The translations under genes and the position numbers were made by a program. From the NCBI GenBank assembly GCA_049587755.1, contig JBAVEN010000002.1, positions 9,474 to 73,473 of the forward strand: a stretch of DNA of 64,000 nt, given 5' to 3'. Below the pieces are notes generated by a model, which was not told where the DNA came from, did no database searches, and was given only the letters and a program-made list of their open reading frames with translations. This document shows positions 26,293 through 35,341 of the stretch, piece after piece. Positions within the stretch are counted from its first letter, which is position 1, and each line of letters begins with the position of its first letter. This DNA is from Bog-375 sp049587755. Lineage in GTDB: Bacteria > Acidobacteriota > Terriglobia > Bryobacterales > Bryobacteraceae.

Positions 26293-27384
26293 CTACTGGG
26301 CGGGTTGCGCTGACACCGTGGCGGGGTAATAGCCGTCGCGAGTGCGAATTACCACCCCGGGCACGGACGGGATCTCCACTTTGATGTGATGATACGCTTT
26401 GAACTTAGCGTCCGCCGAGGCTTCGGGCACGTAGCGCAGGATATATTGGCTGGTGATGTCGCCTGAGATACCCAGGATGGCGCTGGTGATCGCGCCCGAG
26501 ATTTCCGCAGCGTAACCGCCGGTGCCTGCTTCGTAGACGTAGTTACCGGCATCTTTGGGCACCGAAATATAGCCGGAGACATCCTTGTAGAGGTCTTTGT
26601 TCAACGGGTATTCGACATGGCCGCCGGTCTCGTGGGTGAGGCGCTCCAGCTCATCTTCGGCTTGGTTGCTGAAGCCGAACGATTGGGTGCTGATGGCATA
26701 AATGGTCACTAGGTTGCGCTTGGCCAGCTCCACCACCTGATCGAAGCTGATCTTCTTGCTGGCGGTGTCGTGCCCGTCGCCAATCACGATCAGGACGCGG
26801 CGCGGCTCGTAGGGTTCGCCGTGCACCAGGGTGCGGTTGGTGCAAGCCATCAAAATGGCGTCGTAGAAGGCGGAAGCGCCGCCGGGCTTGGACTTGCGCA
26901 GGACGTCGGTAATCTTGTCGGCATCCTGGGTGGTGTTGACGGACACTTCGGCGTCGTTGGCGTAGGTGATCAGGTATCCGCTGAAGCGGGGATCGTCGGC
27001 GGGCAGCAGGTTCCAGACCAGGTCCATGGTGGCATCCTGAAAAGTTTTCCAGTAAATCCGGCTGGAATTGCTGAGGTCGACCAGAAAGCCGACGACAATG
27101 GGCTGCTTGCTATTGTGGCTGAAGTAAGTGAGGCGCTGGGGCTTGCCTTCGTCGAGCACGAGGAAATCCTTGGCATCGAGGTTGGACACGAAGCGGCCCT
27201 TGTCGTCGGTGACGGTGACGGGCAGGATGACCTCGTTGGACTGGACGGTGAAGCGCGCGCCGGGCGGAGGCTCCTGCGGCGGCGCCTTAGCGGCCTCCGG
27301 CGCCGCTTGCTGCGGGAAAGCCGCCAGCGGCAACAAAGCGCACAGAGCAAACGCCGGCACGATTCGAGGAAGCATGAATTTCAC
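26293..27384 (-). CDS. VWFA domain protein of acidobacterial TIGR03436 type
   Basis: A 363-residue exported protein with signal peptide (MKFMLPRIVPAFALCALLPLAAFP). It opens with an Ig-like strand region typical of this family (VILPVTVTDDKGRFVSNL, DFLVLDEGKPQRLTYF), then a von Willebrand A fold. The MIDAS-like motif is FLVDLSNSS rather than the canonical D-x-S-x-S, so metal binding may be altered. Later strands include RRVLIVIGDGHDTASKK. The C terminus ends in VVIRTRDGYYP, typical for TIGR03436. The start is GTG 27384 with AAGGA upstream. Function is unknown; such proteins are numerous in Acidobacteria. Confidence 0.88.
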   Translation of the reverse strand: MKFMLPRIVPAFALCALLPLAAFPQQAAPEAAKAPPQEPPPGARFTVQSNEVILPVTVTDDKGRFVSNLDAKDFLVLDEGKPQRLTYFSHNSKQPIVVGFLVDLSNSSRIYWKTFQDATMDLVWNLLPADDPRFSGYLITYANDAEVSVNTTQDADKITDVLRKSKPGGASAFYDAILMACTNRTLVHGEPYEPRRVLIVIGDGHDTASKKISFDQVVELAKRNLVTIYAISTQSFGFSNQAEDELERLTHETGGHVEYPLNKDLYKDVSGYISVPKDAGNYVYEAGTGGYAAEISGAITSAILGISGDITSQYILRYVPEASADAKFKAYHHIKVEIPSVPGVVIRTRDGYYPATVSAQPAQ

Positions 27385-27579
27385 GGCTTGTCCTTATTCT
27401 AACGCTTGCGGTTGATTCTTCGCGGCGGCTGGTTCGCTTCGAGGGCGAAGGTAAGGCGCTATTCGAGCAACCGGCGCGACCGGGGGGTCGTCCCCAGAGG
27501 GGACCCCAGGACGAGGGCGTCCGCCCCACGGGCTCCGGCGTAGAATAGGTTTATACCGCGCCCGTTCGAAAGGATACAC

Positions 27580-28992
27580 TTGCACCCTCCGATCAAAGTG
27601 CTCATCGTGGATGATGAAGCCAGCCAGCGCATTGGCTTGGCCGGGATGGTTTCCGCCTGGGGCATGACGCCGGAAACGGCGGCCGAAGGCGACGAAGCGC
27701 TGCGCAAACTGGCCACCTTTCCCGCCGACGTAATCCTGACGGATCTCAACATGCCCGGCCTGGACGGCTTCGGTTTCCTGGCGCGGCTGCGGGACGCGGG
27801 CGAAATGCCGCCGGCAATTGTGCTGACCGCATACGGCAACATCGAAACCGCGGTGAAGACGGTGCACGAGCTGGGGGCGTACTGGTTTCTGGAGAAGCCG
27901 ATTCAGCCGGGGCCGCTGGAGATTCTGATCCGCCGCGCGGGTAGCCACGCCGCGCTGCGCGCCGAGAACCGCGCGATGGAACGGAACCTCGGGTACAAAG
28001 GCGCGGTGGGCGATCTGGTGGGGACGTCGCCCAAGATGCAGGAGATTTTCGCGCTGCTGCAACAGGCCGGCCCAAGCCGGGCATGCGTGCTGATCACAGG
28101 GGAGAGCGGCACGGGTAAGGAGTTGGTGGCGCGCTCGCTGCACTCGCTGAGCACGCGGCGGCACGGACCTTTCGTGGCGATCAACTGCGCGGCGCTGCCG
28201 GAGACGCTGATGGAGAGCGAGCTGTTCGGCCATGAAAAGGGCGCCTTCACCGGGGCCTCGGAGCGGCGCGCCGGCTGCTTCGAGGTGGCGCAGAACGGGA
28301 CGCTGCTGCTGGATGAGATCGGCGAAATGCCGCTGGCCACGCAAGCCAAGCTGCTGCGCATTCTGGAAGATTCCAAAGTGAGACGGCTGGGTAGCAAGAG
28401 CGAATTCGAGGTGGACGTGCGCGTGGTGGCGGCCACCAACAAAGCGCCCGACGAGGCCGTGCGCGGGGGCCACTTGCGGGAGGACCTTTACTACCGGCTG
28501 AACGTTTTCCACGTCCACTTGCCGCCGCTGCGGACGCGCAAAGAGGATATTCCGGCGCTGGCGGAGGCGTTGATCGCCACCCTCAACCGTAAGCACGAAT
28601 GCCGCGTAACCGATTGCGCGCCCGCCGTGCTAGAAGCATTTGCGCGCCACGATTGGCCGGGCAACGTGCGCGAGTTGCGCAACGTGCTGGAGCGGGCGCT
28701 GATTCTGGCAGGCGAGGGCACGCTGGAGATGAAGCACCTGCCCGCGTTCTTGCAAAACCGCACGTTCGCCGCCGCGACGGCATCTGGCGCGCCGGCCGCC
28801 GAGGATCGCGACATGGTCCGCTTCCCGATCGGCGCCACGGTGGGCGAAGCCGAGAAGGAACTCATCCTGCGCACGCTCGAACATACCAATAACAATAAGA
28901 CGCGCGCCGCAGAGATACTGGGCATCAGCCTCAAAACGCTGCACAACAAATTGCGCGAGTACAACGCGAAGGAAGACGGCGCGGCGGTGTAG
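27580..28992 (+). CDS. NtrC-family sigma-54-dependent response regulator
   Basis: A 470-residue three-domain activator. The receiver (about 5-120) has phospho-acceptor Asp55 in ILTDLNMPG and Lys106 in FLEKP. The AAA+ domain (145-375) has Walker A GESGTGKE at 174, the sigma-54 contact loop GAFTGA at 221-226 and Walker B TLLLDEIGE. The C terminus is a Fis-type helix-turn-helix (NKTRAAEILGISLKTLHNKL). The start is TTG 27580 with AAAGGA 5 bases upstream. No histidine kinase gene adjoins it, so it is an orphan. It is divergent from the VWFA gene across 195 bases. Confidence 0.95.
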   Translation: MHPPIKVLIVDDEASQRIGLAGMVSAWGMTPETAAEGDEALRKLATFPADVILTDLNMPGLDGFGFLARLRDAGEMPPAIVLTAYGNIETAVKTVHELGAYWFLEKPIQPGPLEILIRRAGSHAALRAENRAMERNLGYKGAVGDLVGTSPKMQEIFALLQQAGPSRACVLITGESGTGKELVARSLHSLSTRRHGPFVAINCAALPETLMESELFGHEKGAFTGASERRAGCFEVAQNGTLLLDEIGEMPLATQAKLLRILEDSKVRRLGSKSEFEVDVRVVAATNKAPDEAVRGGHLREDLYYRLNVFHVHLPPLRTRKEDIPALAEALIATLNRKHECRVTDCAPAVLEAFARHDWPGNVRELRNVLERALILAGEGTLEMKHLPAFLQNRTFAAATASGAPAAEDRDMVRFPIGATVGEAEKELILRTLEHTNNNKTRAAEILGISLKTLHNKLREYNAKEDGAAV

Positions 28993-29035
28993 GCGGGCAC
29001 GGCCAAGAACAGTAAGTTGCAGGAGCGCGGAGCGC

Positions 29036-29569
29036 CTATTTAGGTGATTCCGACCACGGCGGCACAATGCCGTTCACGCGTGCATAGGCGACCAGTTGGC
29101 CCATGTGTTCGTTGGCGTGAATAATGATGCGGAGGTACATGCCGTCCACCGTGGCATCGCGGCCCGCGATCTTGACCTTGCGCTGCAAGTCGGCCGGCTT
29201 GATTCCGGCATGCGCAACTTTGACGGCCTCGAGGGAGCGCTTCAGCCAGTCGATGACCTTTGCCTTGTCGGTGACGGTTTTTTCCAGGTCGGGCGAGTTG
29301 AGGTCGGCGGGCATTTTCGGACCGGTGACGCTCAGCAGGTAAAAGTTCGCCATGGCGATGTGCATGAAGACCTCGCTGGTGGAACGTACGCCGGGCCCGG
29401 GACGCCATGAGTACTTATCCGCCGGGATGGCTTCCGCCAGGGCGACCAGTTGTTTCGAGACGTGAACCCACTCGCCGTCATATCCCTGCCAGACGCCTTC
29501 CAGCGGGTCGGGCGCCTGGGCATGCAGGGTGGTGACGCTCAGCGCCACGGCCAGCAACAGTGTCTTCAT
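29036..29569 (-). CDS. Exported DinB-like four-helix protein
   Basis: A 177-residue protein with signal peptide MKTLLLAVALSVTTLHAQ and a DinB/DUF664-type fold. The three expected metal-binding histidines are visible: EVFMHIAMANFY, and IIIHANEHMGQLVAYAR near the C terminus. Most DinB-family proteins are cytoplasmic thiol-dependent enzymes; this copy looks exported, a variant seen in Acidobacteria. The AAAGGAG ribosome site 6 bases upstream supports the start. Substrate unknown. Confidence 0.85.
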   Translation of the reverse strand: MKTLLLAVALSVTTLHAQAPDPLEGVWQGYDGEWVHVSKQLVALAEAIPADKYSWRPGPGVRSTSEVFMHIAMANFYLLSVTGPKMPADLNSPDLEKTVTDKAKVIDWLKRSLEAVKVAHAGIKPADLQRKVKIAGRDATVDGMYLRIIIHANEHMGQLVAYARVNGIVPPWSESPK

Positions 29570-29713
29570 AAGCTCTCCTTTTCACGCGGCCGACGAGGCG
29601 AGGATAGCATGAAAGGAGGCAGGCGATCCCTGGCGAGAGTCTCGCTACGCACCGGGAGCCTGGTCTGCTGGGTGTCTTGCTCCCTACCGATGTTGGCGGC
29701 AACAGCAGGAAAG

Positions 29714-29757
29714 GCCGAGAGGACTCTCGGCTCTGCAGGCTCGACAGCCTGCGCCAC
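29714..29757. repeat. TCTCGGC double hairpin repeat
   Basis: GCCGAGA-GGAC-TCTCGGC (29714-29731) is followed by GCAGGC-TCGACA-GCCTGC (29735-29752) and GCCAC. It matches 22285-22322, with stem changes G-C for T-A that keep the pairing. It ends right at the tpiA stop codon (minus strand), so it may stabilise or end that transcript. Confidence 0.75.
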
Positions 29758-30507
29758 TTAGAAATTGACGATGGAGGCGAAGCCGACCGGGTCGAGGCTG
29801 GCGCCACCGACCAGGACGCCATCGATTTCGGGCTGCGCCATGAGCGTGCGGGCGTTGTCCGGCTTGACGCTGCCGCCGTAGAGGATGCGAACTGCATCGG
29901 CGGCTTCCTTGCCGTACTTTGCGCGCACCTCTCCGCGGATGACGCGATGAGTGTCGGCGGCGATTTCGGGGGTCGCAGTCTTGCCGGTGCCGATGGCCCA
30001 GACAGGCTCATAGGCAATCACGATCTTGGCGAACTGCTGTGCGCTCAAACCGGCGATGCCTTTTTGAAACTGGCCGACCAGGACGGCTTCGGTCCTGCCG
30101 CCTTCGCGATCGTCCAGACGCTCGCCGACGCAGACGATCGGGGTGAGCCCGCATTCGAGCGCGGCCTGCGTGCGTTTGAGCACCGTCTCATCGGTTTCGC
30201 CGAAGTATTGGCGGCGCTCGCTGTGGCCGACGATGGCATGCGTGGCACCGACGGCGGCAATCATCGGCCCGGAAATCTCGCCGGTGAAAGCGCCCTCCTT
30301 GGCCCAGGCGATGTTCTGAGAGCCAATGCGAATGGCGGTGCCGTGAGCGGCTGCGACGGCCGCGGCAAGATTGGTGAAGGGCGGCGCAATCACGATCTCG
30401 CAGTGCGCGGAAGCCGCAACCAAGGGCCGGAATTTCTCGAAGAAGGCGGTGGTTTCGGCGGGGGTCTTGTACATTTTCCAATTGCCCGCCATGACTGGTT
30501 TTCTCAT
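29758..30507 (-). CDS. tpiA: Triosephosphate isomerase
   Basis: Interconverts dihydroxyacetone phosphate and glyceraldehyde 3-phosphate. The 249-residue protein has all catalytic residues: Asn9 and Lys11 in AGNWKMYKT, His95 in VGHSERRQYFGE and Glu167 in AYEPVWAIGTGKTA, plus the phosphate-binding YGGSVKP near the C terminus. The start overlaps the deoB stop (ATGA), so tpiA is cotranscribed behind deoB. Together they could link ribose-phosphate salvage to glycolysis. Confidence 0.97.
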   Translation of the reverse strand: MRKPVMAGNWKMYKTPAETTAFFEKFRPLVAASAHCEIVIAPPFTNLAAAVAAAHGTAIRIGSQNIAWAKEGAFTGEISGPMIAAVGATHAIVGHSERRQYFGETDETVLKRTQAALECGLTPIVCVGERLDDREGGRTEAVLVGQFQKGIAGLSAQQFAKIVIAYEPVWAIGTGKTATPEIAADTHRVIRGEVRAKYGKEAADAVRILYGGSVKPDNARTLMAQPEIDGVLVGGASLDPVGFASIVNF

Positions 30508-31673
30508 ATGAGTTCCTTTAAGAAGCTGGCGCCATGATCGATGGAGACGCCGAAATTGGCGGCCACGGTCTGGCCGATGTCGGAGAGCGAAGCGCGCAAC
30601 CCGAGGTTGACGCCGCCGCGCACTTTGGGGCCGGCGGCGAGCAAGGGGACGTACTCGCGGGTGTGATCGGTGCCGGGAACGGTCGGGTCGCAGCCGTGAT
30701 CGGCGGTGAAGATCGCCAAATCGCCGGGGAGCAGCGCGCTTTCGAACGAGGGCAGCCAGGCGTCGAACTGTTCGAGCGCCGCGCCGTAGCCTTCCACATC
30801 GTTGCGGTGGCCGTACTGCTGATCGAAATCCACCAGGTTGACGAAGATCAGCCCGGCGCCGGGCTCGGCCATGGTGGCGAGCGTCTTTGCCATGCCATCC
30901 GCGTTGTTCTTGATCTTGACGCCGTCGCGGATGCCGCGGCCGAGGAACACGTCGAAAATCTTGCCCACGCTGCGGACCAGGACGCCATGTTCGTCGAGCC
31001 GGTCGAGCAGCATGCCCGCAGGCGGCGGCACGGCGTAATCGTGGCGGTTGGCGGTGCGGGTGAAGTTCCCCGGCGCGCCAATGAAGGGGCGCGCGATTAC
31101 GCGGCCTACTTCGTACGGGCCGCGCAGAATCTCACGCGCCGTTTCGCAAATCTTGTACAGCTCCCAAAGAGGGATGACCTCTTCGTGCGCGGCCACCTGG
31201 AAGACGCTATCGGCCGAGGTGTAAACGATGGGCGACCCGGTGCGCATGTGCTCGGCACCCAGCTCGCGGATGATTTCGGTTCCCGAGGCGACCACGTTGC
31301 CCAGCCAACGGCGGCCGATGCGGCGCGCGAATTCGTCCAGCACCTCGGCCGGAAAACCGTGCGGGTAGAGCGGGAACGGTTTCGACAGGTGAATGCCGAC
31401 CATTTCCCAATGGCCGGTGGTGGTGTCCTTGCCCGGCGAGGCCAGCGTGCAGCGTCCGTACGCGCCGGTGGGGGCTGCGGCGGGCGGGATTCCCTGAAGC
31501 GGTTCGATGTTACCCAAACCGAGGCGCGCCAGGTTAGGCAGATTCAGGCCGCGCAGGCGGGCGATGTTGCCGAGCGTATCGGCGCCGGGCGGATCGTGAA
31601 ACTCCGCCGCGTCCGGCATGGCGCCCACGCCGACGCTATCGAGCACGATCCAGATGATGCGATCGAACACCAA
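30504..31673 (-). CDS. deoB: Phosphopentomutase
   Basis: Moves phosphate between C1 and C5 of (deoxy)ribose in nucleoside breakdown. It has 389 residues, normal for DeoB. Alkaline-phosphatase-superfamily metal sites are visible: IIWIVLDSVGVGAMPDA, the GADTLGNIA phosphorylation region, TADHGCDPT and the final GTDHTREYVP. Aspartates and histidines of the two Mn sites are in place. It is first gene of a deoB-tpiA pair. Confidence 0.95.
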   Translation of the reverse strand: MVFDRIIWIVLDSVGVGAMPDAAEFHDPPGADTLGNIARLRGLNLPNLARLGLGNIEPLQGIPPAAAPTGAYGRCTLASPGKDTTTGHWEMVGIHLSKPFPLYPHGFPAEVLDEFARRIGRRWLGNVVASGTEIIRELGAEHMRTGSPIVYTSADSVFQVAAHEEVIPLWELYKICETAREILRGPYEVGRVIARPFIGAPGNFTRTANRHDYAVPPPAGMLLDRLDEHGVLVRSVGKIFDVFLGRGIRDGVKIKNNADGMAKTLATMAEPGAGLIFVNLVDFDQQYGHRNDVEGYGAALEQFDAWLPSFESALLPGDLAIFTADHGCDPTVPGTDHTREYVPLLAAGPKVRGGVNLGLRASLSDIGQTVAANFGVSIDHGASFLKELI

Positions 31674-31777
31674 CTTTCGAGATTAACATGCGGCATTGGC
31701 GGGGCCGCCGAACAGGTGTGCGAGGCGGGCGCAAGGTCAAGCCAAAGCATGCCACAACCAATGCCCGCGACACAATA

Positions 31778-33136
31778 TCAGAGGATGTAGCGGCTGAGAT
31801 CCTGGTCTTTTACGATGTCGGCCAAGTGCTTGCGCACGTAGGTGGCATCCACTTTTACGGTCTTTTTCTTGAGGTCCGGCCCCTCGAAAGAGACTTCTTC
31901 GAGAAGCTTCTCCATGATGGTGTGGAGGCGGCGCGCGCCGATATTTTCAGAGCTCTGGTTGACCTGCGCAGCAAATTTGGCCACTTCTTCGAGCGCGTCG
32001 TCGGCGAGGAGCAGCTTGATGCCCTCGGTTTCGAGCAAGGCGACGTACTGCTTGGCCAGGGCGTTTTTCGGCTCCTTGAGGATGCGGATGAAGTCTTCGA
32101 CGGAAAGCGACTTGAGCTCGACGCGGATGGGAAAGCGGCCCTGCAGCTCCGGGATGAGGTCGCTCGGTTTGGAAACGTGGAAAGCGCCGGCGGCGATGAA
32201 CAGGATGTGGTCGGTGCGCACGAAGCCGTAGCGCGTGTTGACGGTGGTGCCTTCGACGATGGGCAGGATGTCGCGCTGCACGCCTTCGCGGCTGACATCG
32301 GGGCCGTGGCCGGATTCGCGGCCGGCGATCTTATCGATTTCATCGAGGAAGATGATGCCGCTCGATTCGACGCGCTCGAGCGCGGCGCGCGTCACCTGGT
32401 CCATATCGATCAGCTTCTGCTCTTCTTCCTGCACCAGGTAATCGAGCGCTTCGGCTACGCGCATTTTGCGCCGCCGCGTTTTCTGGCCAAACAGATTGGG
32501 CAGCATATCCTTGAGGTTGATGCCCATCTCTTCGATGCCGGCGTTGGTGGTGAGTTCGAGCGTGGGACCGCGGTCCTTAATGTCGATCTCGACCATGCGT
32601 TCGTCGAGCTTGCCGGCGCGGAGCCGTTCGCGAAGTTTGTCGCGCGTACGTTCCACACTTTCGCTAGGTTCCGGCTGCGGCGGCATCAAGAGATCCAGCA
32701 GGCGGTCTTCGGCGTTCATCTCGGCGCGGTCGGCCACTTCGTCGAGGCGTTCCTCGCGCACCATGTCGATGGAGATATCCACCAGATCGCGGATCATGGC
32801 TTCGACGTCGCGGCCCACATAACCGACTTCGGTGAACTTACTGGCCTCGACTTTGAGGAACGGCGAGTTGGCTAGCCGGGCCAGGCGGCGCGCCAGTTCG
32901 GTCTTGCCGACCCCGGTGGGACCGATCATGAGGATGTTTTTGGGCATCACCTCGTCGGCCATTTCCGGCGCCAGCTTCTGGCGGCGGATGCGATTGCGCA
33001 AGGCGATGGCCACGGCGCGCTTGGCATCGGCCTGTCCGACGACGTGCTTGTCGAGCTCGCGCACGATTTCGCGCGGGGTGAGCTCGTCGAGCACCGGTTC
33101 TTCGTCCACAGACTGGCTTGGCAGATAAATCACCAT
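31778..33136 (-). CDS. hslU: ATP-dependent protease ATPase subunit HslU
   Basis: The AAA+ unfoldase that feeds proteins into HslV. The 452 residues contain Walker A GPTGVGKT (72-79), the pore loop region VEASKFTEVGYVGRD, an intact I-domain, Walker B GIIFLDEIDKI and the sensor and arginine-finger region. The C-terminal tail LSRYIL is the conserved plug that inserts into HslV. Its start follows the hslV stop by 2 bases. The N terminus is about 15 residues longer than in short homologues. Confidence 0.97.
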   Translation of the reverse strand: MVIYLPSQSVDEEPVLDELTPREIVRELDKHVVGQADAKRAVAIALRNRIRRQKLAPEMADEVMPKNILMIGPTGVGKTELARRLARLANSPFLKVEASKFTEVGYVGRDVEAMIRDLVDISIDMVREERLDEVADRAEMNAEDRLLDLLMPPQPEPSESVERTRDKLRERLRAGKLDERMVEIDIKDRGPTLELTTNAGIEEMGINLKDMLPNLFGQKTRRRKMRVAEALDYLVQEEEQKLIDMDQVTRAALERVESSGIIFLDEIDKIAGRESGHGPDVSREGVQRDILPIVEGTTVNTRYGFVRTDHILFIAAGAFHVSKPSDLIPELQGRFPIRVELKSLSVEDFIRILKEPKNALAKQYVALLETEGIKLLLADDALEEVAKFAAQVNQSSENIGARRLHTIMEKLLEEVSFEGPDLKKKTVKVDATYVRKHLADIVKDQDLSRYIL

Positions 33137-33138
33137 GG

Positions 33139-33678
33139 CTAACCCAGCTCCTCGTAGGTCACGTTCTCATTGGTGTAGATGCACATTTTGCCGGCGATTT
33201 GCATGGCTTGCTCCGCAATGCGGCGGGCGGATAGCTTGGTGTTGCGCGCCAGGGCCAGGGCCGCGGCAAGTGCGATCGGGCCGCCGCTGCCGATGGCGGC
33301 GATGCCTTCATCGGGCTCGATGACGTCGCCGTTGCCGCTCACCAGGTAGGTGATCGTCGGGTCCGCGACCAGCAGCAGAGCCTCGAGGTGGCGCAGCACG
33401 CGGTCGGTGCGCCACTCCTTGGCCAGCTCGACGACCGAGCGCGGCAGGTTGCCGTTGAATTGCTCGAGCTTTGATTCGAAGCGGGCGAAGAGGGCGAACG
33501 CGTCGGCGGTGGAACCGGCGAAACCGGCCACGATCTTGTCGTTGTAAAGGCGGCGGACCTTGCGCGCGGAGGCCTTGATCACCTCGTTGCCGAGGGTCAC
33601 CTGCCCGTCGCCGGCCATCACGACCTTGTTGTCCCGGCGGACGCAAAGCACCGTCGTGGACTTTATTTTCGGCTGCAT
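33139..33678 (-). CDS. hslV: ATP-dependent protease peptidase subunit HslV
   Basis: Proteasome-like threonine peptidase. From ATG 33678 the product is 179 residues (MQPKIKSTTVLCVRRDNKV). The nucleophile should be the first Thr of the TT pair, so a short propeptide of about seven residues has to be removed. VMAGDGQVTLGN, the GSTADAFALF segment and AIGSGGPIALAAALAL are typical. A longer frame starting 27 bases upstream is less likely. Confidence 0.96.
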   Translation of the reverse strand: MQPKIKSTTVLCVRRDNKVVMAGDGQVTLGNEVIKASARKVRRLYNDKIVAGFAGSTADAFALFARFESKLEQFNGNLPRSVVELAKEWRTDRVLRHLEALLLVADPTITYLVSGNGDVIEPDEGIAAIGSGGPIALAAALALARNTKLSARRIAEQAMQIAGKMCIYTNENVTYEELG

Positions 33679-33755
33679 TGTTTGTGCGCCTTCATTGTAT
33701 CGCAAGGAGTCCGCGTGGCCTGTTCCAGCGGCGCATGATCGTTCGCTCGCAAGAC

Positions 33756-33841
33756 ACCGGCGGCAGAAGACCGCCGGCGCTACGAGGAAATGCGGGGCCG
33801 TAGCCGTTTTTCGTAGCGCCGGCGGTCTTTGCCGCCGGTTC
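33756..33841. repeat. Large inverted repeat made of two hairpin arms
   Basis: The left arm 33756-33785 (starts ACCGGCGGCAGAAGACCGCC, ends GCGCTACGA) and right arm 33811-33841 are near-perfect reverse complements separated by 25 bases. Each arm also folds on itself (CCGGCGG-CAGAAGA-CCGCCGG). It lies upstream of hslV and downstream of the alaX-like gene. Confidence 0.8.
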
Positions 33842-33904
33842 TTTTCCCGCGCAGCGCTTGATCGACTCTCGGCTCAGGCTTGACGACCCGCGCCACGGCT
33901 GAAC

Positions 33905-35062
33905 TTACAGCTTTGCGAGCACGCGATCGAGCGATTCGCGGCTGCCGACGCTGCCCTGCGCGATGCGGGCGTTTCCGCCGCCGCGGCCGCCGGCTTCGGC
34001 CAGCGCCGCTTTCAGGACGTTGCCGGCGTCGATGCCGGAATCGGCCGAAGCGGCCAGCAGCAGCGAAGGCGGATCGTTGAGCGCGGCCACGAACACGGCT
34101 TTGGATTGTGCGGTAAAGCTCTGCGCCAAGGCGCGCAGTTGATCGAGGCCGCCGCTCTCCACGCGCCGCGTGTGGCGGCGCATACCGTCGGCGCCGGGCG
34201 CCGTGGCGGCGTACAACTCGCGGCCCTCGAAGACTGCCAGGTCCATTTCGAGCTTGCGGCGGGCTTTGTCCGCGGCGCGCGAAGTCTCCAGCAGCGCCGC
34301 TGCGGCCGCGGGCAAGCCGTCGAGAGATACCGAGAAGAGTTGCGCGGCGGCGGTGAGCGAATCGAAATCGGCGCGCGTGCGGCGCACAGCGCGGCCGCCG
34401 CAAACAAACTCGACGCGGGTGGTTTCGCGGACCTTCTCGATCTTGCGGATCAGGACGGGTCCGATCTCGCCGGTCGCGCGCACATGGGTGCCTCCGCAGG
34501 CGCTGCGGTCCAGGCCCGCGATGCTGACGATGCGCAACGGGCCTTCGCGTTCGGAAGGCTTGCGCAGGCCGGCGGCCACTCTTGCATCCTCGAATTCCAC
34601 CGAGAGCAGGCGGTTTTCGAAGACCACCGCATTGGCGCGGCGCTCGGCATCGAGCACGGTGCGCGGCTCGACCGCTCCGCCTTCGAGGTCGATGGTCGCG
34701 CTCTCCGCGCCCAGGTGAAAGCTGACGGTGTGGAGCGCGAAGAGTTCTTCGAAAACGGCGGAGAGCAAGTGCTGGCCGGAATGCTGCTGCATGTGGTCGA
34801 AGCGGCGGTCCCAATCGATGGCGCAATCGGCCTCGGCGGCGGCGAGCGGCGCACTCAAACGGTGAGCGATGCGGTCGCCTTCGTCGACGACGTCGAGCAC
34901 GGCGCAGCCCGCAATCGAGCCGGTGTCGCAGGGCTGGCCGCCCGAAGCGGGATAGAAGGCAGTGCGATCGAGATACACGGTGAGGCCGCCAGAGGCCGCC
35001 TCCACCACCTGCGCGCGAAACGAGCGCAGATAGGAATCGGCGTAATAAAGACGCTCCGTCAT
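33905..35062 (-). CDS. Alanyl-tRNA editing protein, AlaX long form
   Basis: A 385-residue free-standing relative of the AlaRS editing half, expected to hydrolyse mischarged Ser- or Gly-tRNA(Ala). The N-terminal beta-barrel has the GG motif FYPASGGQPCDTG. The zinc site is complete: HSGQH (His94, His98) and CGGTH (Cys189, His193). A C-terminal DHHA1-like domain carries the glycine-rich GGRGGGNARIAQG. There is no aminoacylation domain. It lies between hslV and a tRNA-Arg gene. Confidence 0.93.
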   Translation of the reverse strand: MTERLYYADSYLRSFRAQVVEAASGGLTVYLDRTAFYPASGGQPCDTGSIAGCAVLDVVDEGDRIAHRLSAPLAAAEADCAIDWDRRFDHMQQHSGQHLLSAVFEELFALHTVSFHLGAESATIDLEGGAVEPRTVLDAERRANAVVFENRLLSVEFEDARVAAGLRKPSEREGPLRIVSIAGLDRSACGGTHVRATGEIGPVLIRKIEKVRETTRVEFVCGGRAVRRTRADFDSLTAAAQLFSVSLDGLPAAAAALLETSRAADKARRKLEMDLAVFEGRELYAATAPGADGMRRHTRRVESGGLDQLRALAQSFTAQSKAVFVAALNDPPSLLLAASADSGIDAGNVLKAALAEAGGRGGGNARIAQGSVGSRESLDRVLAKL

Positions 35063-35151
35063 TGGGACACCGCTATTGTGCCAGAAGTGGCGGGCATTCC
35101 GCTTGCGCCGCTGCCGCCGGGTTGGTTACATTGAATAGGTCACCACCAACC

Positions 35152-35228
35152 GCGCCCGTAGCTCAGTTGGATAGAGCGTCTGGCTACGAACCAGAAGGCC
35201 GGGTGTTCGAGTCACCCCGGGCGCACCA
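35152..35228 (+). tRNA. tRNA-Arg (anticodon ACG)
   Basis: A full cloverleaf: acceptor GCGCCCG/CGGGCGC, D arm GCTC...GAGC, anticodon stem TCTGG/CCAGA with loop CTACGAA (anticodon ACG), short variable region AGGCC and T arm GGGTG-TTCGAGT-CACCC. The 3' ACCA is encoded. A34 would be read as inosine after TadA editing. Confidence 0.97.
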
Positions 35229-35341
35229 TGGAAGGCAAACCACTTCAAACCGGCTCTACGCCGGGAACGGGGGCTCTACGCAGCACCAGGCACTATGCCG
35301 AGGTTCGCGTAGCGCCTGCGACCAGTATCAACAGCGCCGCA

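Noticed and set aside
35063..35341. Coding frames over the tRNA gene region
   Set aside because: They overlap the tRNA and have no start signals or family similarity.
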